Part shown: in pieces, positions 39,520 through 52,292 of the stretch | Numbering within the stretch: position 1 is the first letter of the stretch | How the letters are laid out: the number at the start of each line of letters is the position of its first letter | Assembly: GCA_905182995.1 (NCBI GenBank) | Contig: CAJJDP010000002.1 | Coordinates: forward strand, 909,886 to 973,885 | Source: Paramecium octaurelia | Lineage: Eukaryota; Ciliophora; Oligohymenophorea; Peniculida; Parameciidae | Length of the DNA: 64,000 nt | Direction: 5' to 3' | Program-made: the position numbers and the translations under genes | Notes under the pieces: model-generated | What the model was told of the DNA's origin: nothing | Database searches by the model: none | Seen by the model: the letters and a program-made list of their open reading frames with translations, nothing else

Positions 39520-41452
39520 ATGCATCAATAATTACCGCCAGAATAACTAGATAGACTCATATGTTTAGAAGCCAGAATACATAAGAAATCAAAGGAGGAG
39601 ATCATCTAAGAATAATATCTGCAAACCGAAAACAAATAAAATGATGAGAATGATAATAATCAACCAAATACCGATTCTAATAAAAAGCAAGAAGATTTGA
39701 AATGTTCCAATTAGAGTGAGATCTCACCTGACAACATTGTTATTTCTTAGGTTATGAGTCCAGTTCACAAGAAAACCAATTATGTGAGCAAGAATTCCTA
39801 GTAGAAAAAAAAGAAAAAAACAAAGGAAACCCAATAAAAAGATGTTAATTTATTAAAAATAATTAGATTACCCAATATTTGCAAGCTTAAAAGAAACAAT
39901 TAAAAGTCACAAAAGGCGAACAGAAACTTATTGAGTACACAATACAGGATTCCCCATTTAAGAACAAGACTTCTATCCCAAATGACCATGCCATCGAATA
40001 GCAACTCAAAGAAAAGCAGAACAAAATTGTCATCTAAGAGATACGAATCAAAGAGCTGGAGACATTGAATTGTGAATTAAAGGAGACAATTTCTGTATTT
40101 ATTCTAGACTTAAATGAAGACTCTCACAGATCAACAATCTAAAATGCAAGAAGTACTCAAATTATTAGCCATCGATAATGAAAAACTAAAAAAACAACAA
40201 TTACAAATACAAATTAAAAATAATCGCTTTAGATTGGGAGAGTTCAATCTTTAAAGAGAGAAGATAAACGTTATTGATGTATGGATTGAAGGCTAGGAAA
40301 TCAAAGATGCAAGAGAACAAGCCAAAAACCTTGAAAATGCTAAGTAGGACTTAGAAAACAAAAAGAAGAATCCAAAGAATAAAGACGAAGCGGAAATAAG
40401 AGCAATCAATGTCAAATTGAATTTTATAGCAAAGGAAGAACAATTGCTACAGGAAAAGATTGACCGGTTGGAGACAGAGAAGGTCTTACACATTAAGCAA
40501 ATGAAACGATTGTATGAAGAGGAACATGCAAGATTTACAAAGAATAATGATTATCCATTAATTGGATCGAGATATTAAGTATTGTCACTCTTAGGTAAAG
40601 GCGGATTCAGTGAAGTTTATAAAGTAATTAGCGTAGATTTATTAGGCATTCGATATATAAGACTTTAAAGAAGTTGCATGCAAAATACATTAGTTGAATT
40701 CTAATTGGTCTGACCATGCTAAATAGAACTATATTCGACATGCAATTAGAGAGAATGGAGTACATAAAGAGCTTAATCATTAAAATATCGTTAAACTCTA
40801 TGATTCTGTTGAAATAGATAAGACTTCATTTTGCACTGTTTTGGAATTGTGTGATGGGCCAGACTTATCCTATTATATTAAGAGATATAAATCATTTCCA
40901 GAGAAGGAAGCTAAGTTATTGATATCTTAGATCATTTCAGCCATTAAGTATCTAAATAATCACAAGAACAAAATAATTCATTATGATCTGAAACCGCAGA
41001 ATATCTTATTTCATTAAAACGATTTGAAAATCTCAGATTTCGGGTTATGCAAAGTATTAGAGGATGACAATTCTAAACTATAATTAACATCCCAAGGCGT
41101 TGGAACCTATTGGTATTTGCCTCCAGAATGTTTTCATATGGGCGATTAGCCTCCTAGCATTTCAAGCAAAGTCGATATTTGGAGCATTGGAGTCATCTTC
41201 TTTGAAATGCTGTTTGGATAAAAACCGTTTGGGCAGGGATTGAGTTAAGAGAAGATATTGAAAGAATAGGTAATCACATCAATTAAATGGTAGATTATTA
41301 TCAAATCGTAAACAGTCACTTTCCCATAGAAACCTGTAATATCAAATGAATGCAAAGAGTTTATTCGAGGGTGTTTAGCTTACAATTAGGTTGATCGATT
41401 GGACGTACATTAAGCCTTTAATCACCCATACTTTCTTAAAAAACAGTATTGA
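39520..41452 (+). CDS. TLK: Tousled-like kinase
   Basis: 612 residues, introns 39844-39866, 40095-40119, 40624-40645 and 41270-41293 (22-25 bases), exon sum 613 codons. N-terminal half: disordered basic region, then coiled coil, as in Tousled-like kinases. The kinase domain has the family's diagnostic phrases: SRYQVLSLLGKGGFSEVYKA, FKEVACKIHQLN, QNYIRHAIRENGVHKELNH, TVLELCDGPDLSYYIKRY, IIHYDLKPQNIL (HYD in place of HRD, as in TLK), DFGLCKVL, LTSQGVGTYWYLPPECF, KVDIWSIGVIFFEMLFGQKP. In other eukaryotes TLK phosphorylates the histone chaperone ASF1 in S phase; the same role is inferred. The splice model is well supported because each intron restores conserved kinase sequence. Confidence 0.92.
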
Positions 41453-41599
41453 TTATATTAATTAAATTAATATACATCTTAGTAATAACTTTATTATGTA
41501 AGAGAACAAATATCATTCATAATGAGATTTTTATCAAATTTTTATTTAACAATGCATATACTTATATGAATTCCCTTTATAGTAGAAATTATTGTTATT

Positions 41600-42307
41600 A
41601 TGATTTTGCAATTAATTAATTATCCAGTCGAAGGAACTGTAGAACAGGACTCATCAAAATCTCCAAAAAGAAGAGGCATTTTAATAAAGCATTTTCGTTA
41701 TCCAATGAAGATCTAAACGAACAACTTGATATACCCTCTTCGATCTCCAAAAATCTAATCTAGTAAAAGTAGTACTAGACAAAATGAAATCACTTGGTTT
41801 AGTGATTGTAATTAAATAAGAGAGCATAACTCAACATTCTACTAAACAAATAACTTCAAACCCTTCTTTAGATTGGGCAGTGAATAAAAAAATAGATTCG
41901 CCATTATAAAAAAGGTATTCAAAAAGGAAGATGAGAAGGATTGTTAATTCTTAGAAAGAAAATTGAGTCTGTTGAAATTTAATTTCAAAGAAAAGGAGAA
42001 GGAAAAGGAGAAGGAGAAAGAGGAAAGTCAAAAAATTTCTATTGATTATTCATAAATTAAAGTCCCTTAAACAGCACAATCCACCAGGAAGAGATAATTT
42101 CAAAATAACAACAAACCTTAGTTATTTTAGAATAAGATCAACAGAAGATTTAACAGCGACACAGATTTGTAGGATTAAAAGCCTAATCGCAAGCAAATAA
42201 TCTCATACTCTATTCGGCCTAACACTCATAACTATGATCGCGATCATTAAGAATTTGCTCAAAGCATCTTAAACCAATACTTGAAAAAAAGTTTGTAAGA
42301 TTAATGA
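41600..42307 (+). CDS. Unknown basic protein, 235 residues
   Basis: Single exon, 236 codons, ending 30 bases before the stop of the convergent kelch-kinase gene. Basic, low-complexity: SSKSPKRRG near the start, a Lys-Glu run (FKEKEKEKEKEKEKEE) around residue 140, and Asn/Gln-rich C-terminal part ending FAQSILNQYLKKSLQDQ. Probably largely disordered; no domain recognised. Confidence 0.6.
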
Positions 42308-42336
42308 TAGTGTAAAATTCTTTAACTAAATATATT

Positions 42337-44420
42337 TCAATCAGCTTTAGTCTCATATTTGGTTGCATTCGGGTCAAAATAATATTTGATGTGAGCATGT
42401 GGCGAAGTCCCATTTGCATTTTCAAGAAATATATGTAAATTGCCTTCAGTGTCAAGAAGAACCTCACTTTCAACTATTCCACCTAAACATTATTTATAAC
42501 TATTCAATACCTTTTTCCAAAGGTTCACATTCAATGATTTCCCTCTTCTCCCAATCCACCTTCAATACCTTTTAACTCTCCTTAGCATACATCGTTAGAC
42601 CTCCTATCAGTAAGGCTAAATTCTTTTTGATCCTGACTGCCATAAATCTTCTTAAAGGCACTGGTAATTTCAAATTACATTTCTCCCACCTATTCTCACT
42701 TATTAAGTATCGTTCTATCGTGTCCAACGTCCCTTCCTCTTTGTTATACCCTCCAAACAACACTATTTCATTATCATTGATTCTACAAGGAGCAGCCTGA
42801 CTCTTTGGTTATTTTAAATTAGCCAAATGAACCCATTTCTCTGAAATTAGATCGTAGTACAACACCGACGATAATTGAATTTTTTGTTGTTCATCATATC
42901 CTCCTATGCAATAGATTTTATGGTTATAATAGAGACAAGAACAGAAGAATCTATTCATGGGAATTTAGTGTTTCATCAACTCCAATCTATCATTTTAATA
43001 CACTCTAAAGTTAGTTTCTTGGAATCCTCCTATTAAGTAAAACGCTTTTTTGTCAGGAACAAAAAGAGTGGTAAACTATCTATCCAATTCCACATCCAAT
43101 TTGGCTATCTAACGCCATTTTTATTTAGATGTTGAAAATTTACTTATAGTCTTACCACCAAATTCAAACCATAAGCAAGAATCATTCAGTATCAAGGTTG
43201 AATCCTTATAAAAAGCAGATTGGGATACAACTGGTTGCTTGATAACTTAAACTGGTTATGATTATTATTATTAAGTAATCTGTTGCTATTTTTAGGATGA
43301 AGTCTATTCTTTTAGTGGTTACTTTGACTTTTGAGATTGCTCTATCACCTGGGATGAACCAGCATTTTTCATATGTTAAGTGATCACGTTCTTAAATTAC
43401 ACCTCAGCCTCCTGTGATGTTCGATAAGGAGGTCCTCGTTTCAAGATGGTATTGTAATGCTAATTGTACAACAAAATGTATTCATTAATAGCTACATTCT
43501 CTGAGATCTTTCCTGATTGGTATTTCTCCTCATGTTCTATGAACAATTGCTCGATCTCAACGTATGATGGTCTTTGAGCCTCTTCGAAAATTAGCATCAA
43601 TTTTATTATGGACACATAAGCAGGACTATACTTTTATTCTAGCTATGCTAAACTCTATAGTATCAGTTGCTCCCCCTCATTTGATTAAGTATTATTGAAC
43701 CCAGTTACTTCTTGCATTGCACTCATCTAATGAATAACCAATCCAGTTGAAAACACATCTGATTTATAAATGTTATGTTCTACATATCTACTATTTCCAT
43801 CTATAACATGAGCCTTCCATAAAATAGGTGACAAATATTAAGGTGTCCCTCTAATAGTTGCCATCGTGTAAGTGTTTTTGGCCTCGTTATCTAAGTCAAA
43901 GAAGTAATCCTTGCTTTCACCAAAATCAATTAATTTCAATTCTCCATTTGGAATCATAAATAAGTTAGCTGGTTTAATGTCTCTATGACAAATTCCTTTT
44001 TATTACAAATACGAACAAGTTGATATTATACTGAACAACATAGTTACCAATTCATTTTCCTTCCAGAACTAATTAGGTTTCTTTCTTTTCCTATATAGAT
44101 TTTCCAAATTTGTGTTATGATCCATGTACCTAAGTAAATAAATTGCATAAATACTCCGTTATGATTCCTAATCGAAATGTATTATACAGAGTCTCAGCAA
44201 AGTAGTACCCATAAAATCGAATCACATTTCCACAGTTTTATACCTTACTAAGTTGAACTGCTTCCTCTTTGTATTCATTCAATTTCTCCAAATTAGTTGC
44301 TTCAATCTCCTTTAAAGCATATATCTTATTAGTTTGAATGTGCTGCACCCGATAGATCTTGGTATGTTTCTTACCTGAGCCTAACAATTCCAATTTTTTG
44401 AAATCCTGCTTCCTGAACAT
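42337..44420 (-). CDS. Protein kinase with C-terminal kelch repeats
   Basis: 676 residues; introns 44130-44154 (25) and 42489-42516 (28); exon sum 677 codons. Kinase domain, residues ~1-290: LELLGSGKKHTKIYRV (glycine loop lacking its later glycines), YALKEIEA, LGIITEYMDHNTNLENLYR, CHRDIKPANLF, LIDFGESKDYFFD, GTPQYLSPILW, SDVFSTGLVIHQM. A Gln-rich linker follows. From residue ~390, kelch blades: YLIGGFQETNFRVY, IYCIGGYDEQQKIQLSSVLYYD, IVLFGGYNKEEGTLDTIERY, LALLIGGLTMY. Catalytic Lys, HRD and DFG are present so it is probably active. Kelch part likely binds substrate or cytoskeleton; inferred. Ciliate-type domain combination. Confidence 0.85.
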
Positions 44421-44775
44421 TGACTGTTTATTATATTTATAATTATAATTATTGTACTAAATAATGTTCAAAACCAATATACAATTTCCTTTAATCTTTT
44501 ACATTTGGAACCCTTCAACTCTAATAAAAATAATAATAATTTTAGATATCCTTACTTCATATTTTTTCATAGTTATTAAATTTTCCATTTATTTCAGACC
44601 AAATATTGAATTGATTTAACTTTTTTGTATAGTTGATATTTTTCAAAAAAATCAAATTCTATAAATTTTTATTATCTAAAAATATACTGACATTTTTTCT
44701 TATTTTTCGATTTAATTAAGCAATTAACTATTATATCATACGTAAATTTGGATTTAATTAATTTTATAATTAAAA
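44421..44775. promoter_or_regulatory. Divergent intergenic region
   Basis: 355 strongly AT-rich bases between a minus- and a plus-strand gene, with no protein-like reading; both promoters should be here, no element identified. Confidence 0.4.
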
Positions 44776-46288
44776 ATGAAATCAAATGGAGGTCAAAAAT
44801 CTAATAATATTCAACGAACAAAAAATTCCAGGAAAATAAAAAGAATGAGGTTAAGATCAAGGAAATAGCAAGGTTAAAATAATATGAGAAGGTAATTGAT
44901 TGTTAAATATGGATAGAAAAATGGCTGGTAAAAATTCAACTTTATCTGTGAAAATTATTAAGACGAGATCTCTACAGAGAAATAGAAATCAGTAGAAAAA
45001 CAATAACATATAACCTAAAATTGAATAACCTAAGGAATCTCAAACCAAGGATAATTAAAAGTAATCCCTAGATACAAAAGTGAATGAAAAATCAAAAAGA
45101 AATAGACAAACTACTAAATAAAAAAGACTAAGCAGCAAGGATAAGGAATAATAAAGGATAGATACTTAGGTGTAGGATTAGATTAATCAAAAACTCAAGT
45201 TTTATAATGATAAATTTACAGTGCTCACAGAGATTGGAATCCCAACAATAAATTTAAATTATGATAGAATAAAATAATTTATTAAGAAATATCAAAACGA
45301 AATTAAATTTAATGACGAAAGTGTGATATCTAAGTTAATTGGAGCCATAGGGGAAGCATATGTTGAAAGCCATAATGAAGTTACATTAAATGTAGAATAA
45401 AAAGATTTCATGATCTAAAAATAGATTAAGGAATATTTAGAAGATTGTGGAATCAAACTTGAATGGACTCAGGAGAAATGGGATAAACTAATGAAAAGCA
45501 CCTTGATTGAAATTCCATACTTTTACATGCCAAATGTGAGTATGAGGAAAAATTTGAATGGAAAAGAAAAATACTAAATTATATTAGAGACTTTGAATTT
45601 GTTTACTTAAATAAGTAAATGGAGTAAGATTTAAATGCAATATCGATTTTGCCAGAACTTTCCATTGTAAACCAAAGACAGTATTGATATCAGAGAGCTA
45701 GTGGATGAAAATGAATTACATAATATCAGATTGATAAGAGAATATTTAAGTCGTATTATGAATGCCTTAAATAAGATATAACAGTTGTAAGTTTAAAGGG
45801 AAACTAGGGATGAATTACATATAACAGCTAATCAATTATAGGATTTATCAGTAGAATATTATTTGAATAAGATGAAGGTACTATAACTCAAACCAGTAAC
45901 ATTGTCAAAGGTCACAAACAAACACACAGAAGAGCAAATATAAAAAGATGAAATTAGATAAGATCCTATCTTAGATAAATCATCCATAAAACAAAACGAT
46001 TAGTCTCAGGACGGTTAATTACATATTTAGGATCAATCCCAATAAAAGAAAACTATACAAATCAAAGTTCTTAAATCAAAGACTCTATTAGAATATTTTA
46101 AGCCTACCAATTAGTAATCTCCAAATAAGGATAATTCTTAAATTGGAGTTGAAAGCAAAGAAAAGGAAGAGAAGTAATTAAATTAGCCATGTGAGAATAA
46201 ACAATAAACCTAATACTTTGATATTTTGGAGAACTTCTTTTAGAGTAAGTTGGCTAAGCAGATGAAAGTTTAGGATTAAAAAAAATGA
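44776..46288 (+). CDS. Unknown protein with one copy of an unrecognised domain
   Basis: 495 residues; one 25-base intron (44892-44916); exon sum 496 codons. N-terminal ~50 residues very basic (RTKNSRKIKRMRLRSRK), suggesting a nuclear or nucleic-acid-binding protein. From residue ~145 a folded region with three landmarks: EIGIPTINLNYDRIKQF, then VISKLIGAIGEAY, then EDCGIKLEWTQEKWDKLM (~216), and at ~308 HNIRLIREYLSRIMNAL. The same landmarks recur twice in the next gene. C-terminal third is Gln/Lys-rich and disordered. Function unknown; I do not recognise the domain in any named family. Confidence 0.7.
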
Positions 46289-46348
46289 GATATATATATT
46301 TTCACAATATAGACTATTATTTTCATGATATCACTATATGTAATATAA

Positions 46349-48976
46349 ATGAGGCTAATAAATTCTCATTACGAAGAAGAATCATATGATGATTAGAGTA
46401 TCATTTTATGGTTGAATTCAATGGAACTCGTGTAAAACTTTAAAAATTAAGAAAATATTGATGAAAGAATTCAATATTTACACCAAACATGAATTTTTCA
46501 CAAATTTTAATTAATATCGAATTCTGCTATTTCCATTATCGTTCAGAGAGCAAACGAATTAAAAATACAGAAAGTAAGGAAAACTGGTATGAGGAGGAAG
46601 CGATGTCAGGTTGCTAGTAACAGTGTCTCTTAAATAGTGATGTTAGAATAATTAATATAATTTATAAATAAATTGATGTCTGAATAGGATGATATGTTCG
46701 ATTTAGAGGGTTAACATAATTGGTATTCCCAAGAATTCGAGATGGAGTATCCCGAATCTGAGAAACAACAATTGGAAAGAATAAAGGACAAGTGCAACAT
46801 GAACTTATTAAAACGACAGCTAGTTTGTTTGTTTGGTTTTCCAACCATCCAAGTAGATAGTGGTCAAATATTCGCCTATCTCAACGGCATAATGGACTAA
46901 AACGAAAATGAATAGAAACGAATGATTAGAGTCTTAATAAGCTTCATAGGAGAAGTTACCAGCATGGAAGATCAAGAGACTAGGTTATAAACCATAAGAG
47001 GAAGGGTTGAATAATTCCTGACAATAAAAGGAATTAAAATAGAATGGAGCAACAAGGAATGGGAGTAGGAAATCGACTCACTTTTTGAATCCCGATATTG
47101 TAATCCCTATTATAGTAAAATACCTTATACTTAGTTTGAGTATGCAAATTTCTTTGCTTTGTTAGAAAGTCCCATGCCTATGTTTTTGAGAAGTCTCCAT
47201 CACCCCTGTTTTTGTTAGGTGTATGATGCAAAATCCACTGAGGATTTTAAATAATTATGTAACATCACTGATTTAAAAAATGTGAGGAGGATCAGAAAAT
47301 ACATCTAATCAATAATAGATAAATTGGAAGAATTTCGAAATCTACTTATTGTAATTGAATCAAAGGATTACATTAATGGAACTGAAGTAATTAATAGTTT
47401 CAATTAATTATCCGGAGAACTAGACAAAATAATAAATATAGATTTATAGTTAAGTGATAAATATAGTTCAAAGTAAGATGAGAGAATTAGATATCACAAT
47501 GATGCCGATAATCAGACAGAGAGGAATTCAATATCTTACTTAGAAACTAAAACTTCAGCTAAGACCTTCACAACTATAAATCAAGGTAGTTTGGATTGCA
47601 GATCGAAAAAGCAGAAGAAGAAACAAAAACAAACAGAAAAATGCTATTTCCCATCAACCTTCTTGAATTATATTGATTCAGAAACTAATCTTAGTTAAGA
47701 AAACAGTTAAAATCCTGAATCAAAATGCGAGGATCGGCTTTTTCTGTAAGATAAATTTGGTCTTGATACTGACATTCATAAATAATTAGCTATCCAGTGT
47801 TAATCAATTAATGATATAGCCAGGAAAATTGAGATTTATGAAAAACAGCAATTAAGTTTATAATTGATAGGATTTCCGTGTCCAAAATTAGACTAAAGTC
47901 GTCTAAAATAAATTCTATCTAGTTATAATAGTACCTAAACAAAGAAAAAAATATTAATTGAGTAGGTCATTTGCAGCATTTGGGAATCATTAACAATTGG
48001 ATAAATCGAATCTAATGTCATTGATTAGGTGAAAACGCAAGCATTATTATAATTCTAATCTCTTCATTTATCTGTGGATTAACGAGAATTTGAAGATGTG
48101 TTTTGTAACTGTTATGAGAAATAAGCCTCTTTGCCATATAATAAGAATTTTGAAATTGCTCCATTTTCTTTAGATAAATTGTCAAAATTAGTAAATCGCA
48201 AATTTCCAGATTTCTTCACAATCAATAACTGTCTTACAAGTATAACTGTATTCTAATCAAAAAGTATTAAGCCTTTGGTTAGTTCCTTTAATAGATAAGA
48301 AATCAAAAAAATTAGATTTATTAGGACATACATTAATGATATCTATTAAAGTCTATAAAATTTAGTAGAATTTAGAAATAAATTATTAAAAGCTAGGCAG
48401 AATCAACAAATGGACCAATTACTTGTTTAAGAATTCAATAAACTTGAATAGAATCATGTAAATGCAATAGTGAATAGAAAAATACCATAATAATATGATC
48501 AAAATCAATATTGCATTATAATTGATGAGAAGGACAATTTTGATGAATAATGTAATTAAAATAATAAAATCAATCCGAATGCAATTGAAATAGAAAATGA
48601 TATTTTTTTAGATGGGGATTCAATAAAATAAGAAATGAATAAGGAGTAAGATATCAAAAAAGGTTAGAAGGAGGAGTATGATATTAATTTAAAATTTGAA
48701 CCATTAACAGGTGTAGAATAGGCGAATTAAGAAGCATTAGAATAATAGGATATAAATTACTAGAAATTTATATAAGAGGATTTGATTTCTCCTGTTTAAA
48801 GAAATTATTTTCATGAATATCAATCACCTAATTTCTTTAATTCTCCTTGTTTTGATTAGGGTTCGCCTTTAGGAAAATAATAAATGTTTTTTGGTTATTC
48901 TGAATTTGATTAATAAGAGATTGAATCACCTGATCCATAAATATTATAATTTCAAACTCCTCACCACTCCAATTGA
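46349..48976 (+). CDS. Unknown protein with two copies of the same unrecognised domain
   Basis: 861 residues; introns 46430-46451 (22) and 46574-46593 (20); exon sum 862 codons. Copy 1: LFGFPTIQVDSGQIFAYL (~148), MIRVLISFIGEV, TIKGIKIEWSNKEWEQEI (~213), NVRRIRKYIQSIIDKL (~296). A basic linker (RSKKQKKKQKQTEK) follows. Copy 2: LIGFPCPKLDQSRLKQIL (~493), LIEQVICSIWESL, and EIKKIRFIRTYINDIYQSL (~637). C-terminus Gln/Asp-rich. The start codon 60 bases after the neighbour's stop and the two small 5' introns are the weaker parts of the model; the body is one open frame. Probably arose with its upstream neighbour by duplication. Confidence 0.7.
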
Positions 48977-49228
48977 TTTTAGTATTTTTTATATAATTAG
49001 TAATTGCTTCATATACATACAATTAATTGCTATCAATAAATCTGCATAAAACTATTCATATTTTAAATATTTGAGAAAAGTTCTTAATCCTTTCTCCTTA
49101 TTCATTACGAATTTAATTCGTAAAATTATAGTATCTTTTTGAGCTTTAACAAGTTAGGAGTCCATAGCTTAAAGCAATAATATCTACTTTTCATTTTTAG
49201 ACTCCCTACACTAAATATTCAATTCATA

Positions 49229-49982
49229 TCAATGCTCTTTATCAATCTCAACCTCATGATCCTTCTTAAAAGATTCGTCCTTCCCTAAGTATTCATCCCT
49301 AGCAAAGTACTTCAATCCTAAAATGTAATTCATCAATTCAAAACATACTTCTGTCTCAAATATATGTCGATAAGTGCCAATTAATTATATGGTTTTTCAG
49401 AAAACACATAATTTTAAGAGCTGAACTATTTAACTTTCAGAGAGGATGAAAATCAAAATCAAATAACAAAATATTTTTTCCCAATTTATTCCTCTTTTTC
49501 TTTTCTTCTTTGACTTTAAAGTTCATGTTCATCATACTCGTTCTTCCAGTGATGTAATTAGTGTTGACCACCATATCTTCTTATACCATCAGAGTAGTAA
49601 TATCTTTCAATAGTTTCAGCATATTGTTATCTTCAGAATCCAGTATCGAAACAATTCCCATAAAGGTTCGAAATATTTGTTGGGCTGTTCTTTCATCAGC
49701 CCACTATTGTCTGTAATTCTAATAATGCTATTCTAATTCTCTGATCCCAATCGTATCATAAGATCTTCTCTTATCTTTATTAAAAAGACAATGATAAGAC
49801 TACGTGATATTATTTATCTCCTTGGGCAACTCTCTTGAAGGCCTATTTGGCACTCGGGAAAAAGCAAAGCTAATTTCCGATAAGCTTTTTTCAGATCTTC
49901 ACTTCTGGCAGCCTCGAAACTCCCAAGATATCTTAAGAGTCATTCATTCTATGAAATCTTTTATTTCTTCTTCTGTATACAT
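49229..49982 (-). pseudogene. Decayed DnaJ (J-domain) gene
   Basis: Minus-strand fragments of a J domain lie in different frames: MYTEEEIKDFIE with TGA directly after, DILGVSR, then SEDLKKAYRKLALLF one frame off, AFKRVAQ in another frame, and CLFNKDKRRSYDT in yet another. The HPD catalytic loop between LALLF and AFKRVA is missing. Downstream the frame carries QIFRTFMGIVSILDSED and, after another TGA, FETEVCFELMNYILGLKYF to TGA at 49231-49229. I looked for GT...AG introns of 18-35 bases that would repair the joints and found none. It is therefore read as a pseudogene; a sequencing problem would have to affect several separate places. Confidence 0.65.
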
Positions 49983-50008
49983 ATATTTTATATATATTTA
50001 TAAGTAAT

Positions 50009-52198
50009 TCAACGTTGTTGAAATGGAATTTTTGATTTCTTGGCAGAATCAGTCCGTTTCAGTAGAAAGTATTTCTAAATAAACGAGAGAAAATACATTG
50101 GATTGTCGATTTAAACTAGCAACTTGAGTAGAAATCTATTAAGCAATTTATTTTGAAGGCTCGTCACCAGGCAGAGTATTGATCTAATTTCGATATCTTA
50201 ATTAAGCAGTCTTAGCACTGTTGTTATTTTAACCTTTGAGATGAACTTAACTAGCTTTGCGAGAATTAGATAGTGATCTACTAACTGGAATTGCAGTTTT
50301 TAATTATTATGAATTTGTGAGAGTCACTTATTTTGGCTCATCATAAATCTTTGTGCTGACATGATACTTCTACTTCAGAGTATTAATAGGTGTATGTTTC
50401 TATTTTAACTTTTCTTAAGTGAGTTTAGACTACTAAGTTAAAATTTAATTCATTAGAATTTCCACTCTTTGTTTTATATCCAATTAAGGTTATAGGATTT
50501 TATACTTCTTAATAAACAGTTGTTATTGTTATTTTGGAGAGATCACTAGTTCCTCTTATTGTGTTTCAAACTTCTTTTCAGTTTCCTACTGAGTGACAGA
50601 ATGCTTTTATGGATATAGTATTTGCTTTTTGGCTGTTAGAGTTTGTTACAGCTTCGTAACTGTTGAATTTGTTTGTTGTGGCATCTTGTGTGGGTCTTAT
50701 GTTTACTTAGGTAAAATAGGGACTTTGACGACGATTACAAGCTTATTCGATAGTGTTGCCCTATTGTTAAAGGCATGAGGCTTCAACAGTTTGGTGTGAT
50801 ACTCAACTTCTTCATCTTCAGGCTAAGTGAATGAGTTTAATAAAATACGATTGATTGCTTATCCACTCCATAGAGTTTTTGATAGACCTAATAGATCTGA
50901 GTGAAGACTGAACTTGAATGAGGAACATATGTATAAAATATTTCCAAGGCCTTTCCCAACCAGATTTCAATGTTCATTTTATGTTGTTGAATATTCAGGA
51001 ATCTTAATTCAGTTGATATACTATAAAAACTTAAGCCAGTTAACATAATCTATAATGTATTCTAGAATCAAGTACCAACTCTAAGATTACTTCTTCTGCT
51101 ATAACCATTTCATAACTATTGATGGGAAATAATTCTTCCAAATCTACATATGTTAATTGCATTAATCCCAAAATTTACATTTATAACAAAGGATGATGAT
51201 CACCAATAACACTGAATAATTTATTTTATTAATTATTCGCTTGAGTCTGGAATATCTATTCAGTTGTAAAGAGAGATTGACTTCTATTCTGATGATTTCG
51301 CACTAACAGATTATTTTGACTACCCCCTTCATTTGACTTATCATCATAAGGCATTACACTCCGTATTGAATTCAAAATCTCTTTGAATACGATTTCCACT
51401 ATTTATGGATAGCTCAAAGTCTATGGCTATTATTATTATTGAGGCTAACACTGTGATTGAGAATTCTTGAAATTGGGAGAATTGATTTCTGAATTTGCTC
51501 TTTATTTTTTATTCACATTGTTAAATAGAGTAATTTGTTAACATAATTTGATTGTAGACTAAATAATACTCCTTAACACTTTAACAGCATCTTTTGCTAT
51601 GTCTAAAGCCTGCTTGTTTCTTGTCTAAAAATGTTATTGAATACCTTTTGGTTTCAGAAAATAACAACGTAATTTAAAACATTACTCTCAATCTAAGTAG
51701 TTTATTTTGTATGATCTTGGCCATTTGTAAAGCATCAAAGGTTCCTTTTTTTAAGGTTTTGCCCTTAATTTTGAGAATCTGTTCACATTCTAAGAGTAAT
51801 CCTAAGGATTCTTCATAATCTGCATATCTCTTGAGTATAATAGCGTAATTAATCTTGGAGAATAAAACAGATGTGTATTAAACCTAAATTCTATGTGATA
51901 ATAAAGAAATACTAATTTAAAGTATAAAATTCTAATAATTTTGCAGCTCTGTCGTGGAATTCCAAAGCCTAGAAATCTGAGATGTCTTCAGAAAGGGCAA
52001 TCTTGGTGAAATGATTCATAACGAAATCTGGATTTTCTGGTTTGATAGAGATGATTTCTTATGAATCTTCAGTCTGTTGGATTAGATTGTTTAATATACT
52101 TGAATAAAGAAGTTGGAATCACTATTGATCTATTCTCTCCTGAAAATAATTTTCTTTTGCCTTACTATATCAATAGGAGATTTATCTTATATCAACAT
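50009..52198 (-). CDS. Unknown protein, several introns, helical N-terminal half
   Basis: About 650 residues. Start at 52198 (MLIQDKSPIDIVRQKK), intron 52074-52099, exon TEDSQEIISIKPENPDF... ALEFHDRAAKLLEFY, further unplaced introns, then a helical region (YAIILKRYADYEESLGLLLE, KKGTFDALQMAKIIQ, QALDIAKDAVKVLRSIIQS), a Gln/Ser linker, another helical block (LLQMQILGLMQLTYVDLEEL, LNIQQHKMNIEIWLGKALEI) and a long basic disordered C-terminus. Last intron 50075-50096, stop 50011-50009. The helical parts suggest TPR-like or MIT-like packing, but no family is recognised. Exons in the middle were joined by eye and their boundaries are not all fixed. Confidence 0.55.
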
Positions 52199-52292
52199 AG
52201 GTTGATACGCATTTTTGTTATGAAATGTGTGTGCTTCCAATTTAATCATTTTATTATTAATTATATATAATGTTGCATAATCCAGAAGGTCA

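Noticed and set aside
48837-49022. 61-residue minus-strand reading
   Set aside because: Antisense to the Gln-rich C-terminus of the plus-strand two-domain protein and without protein character.
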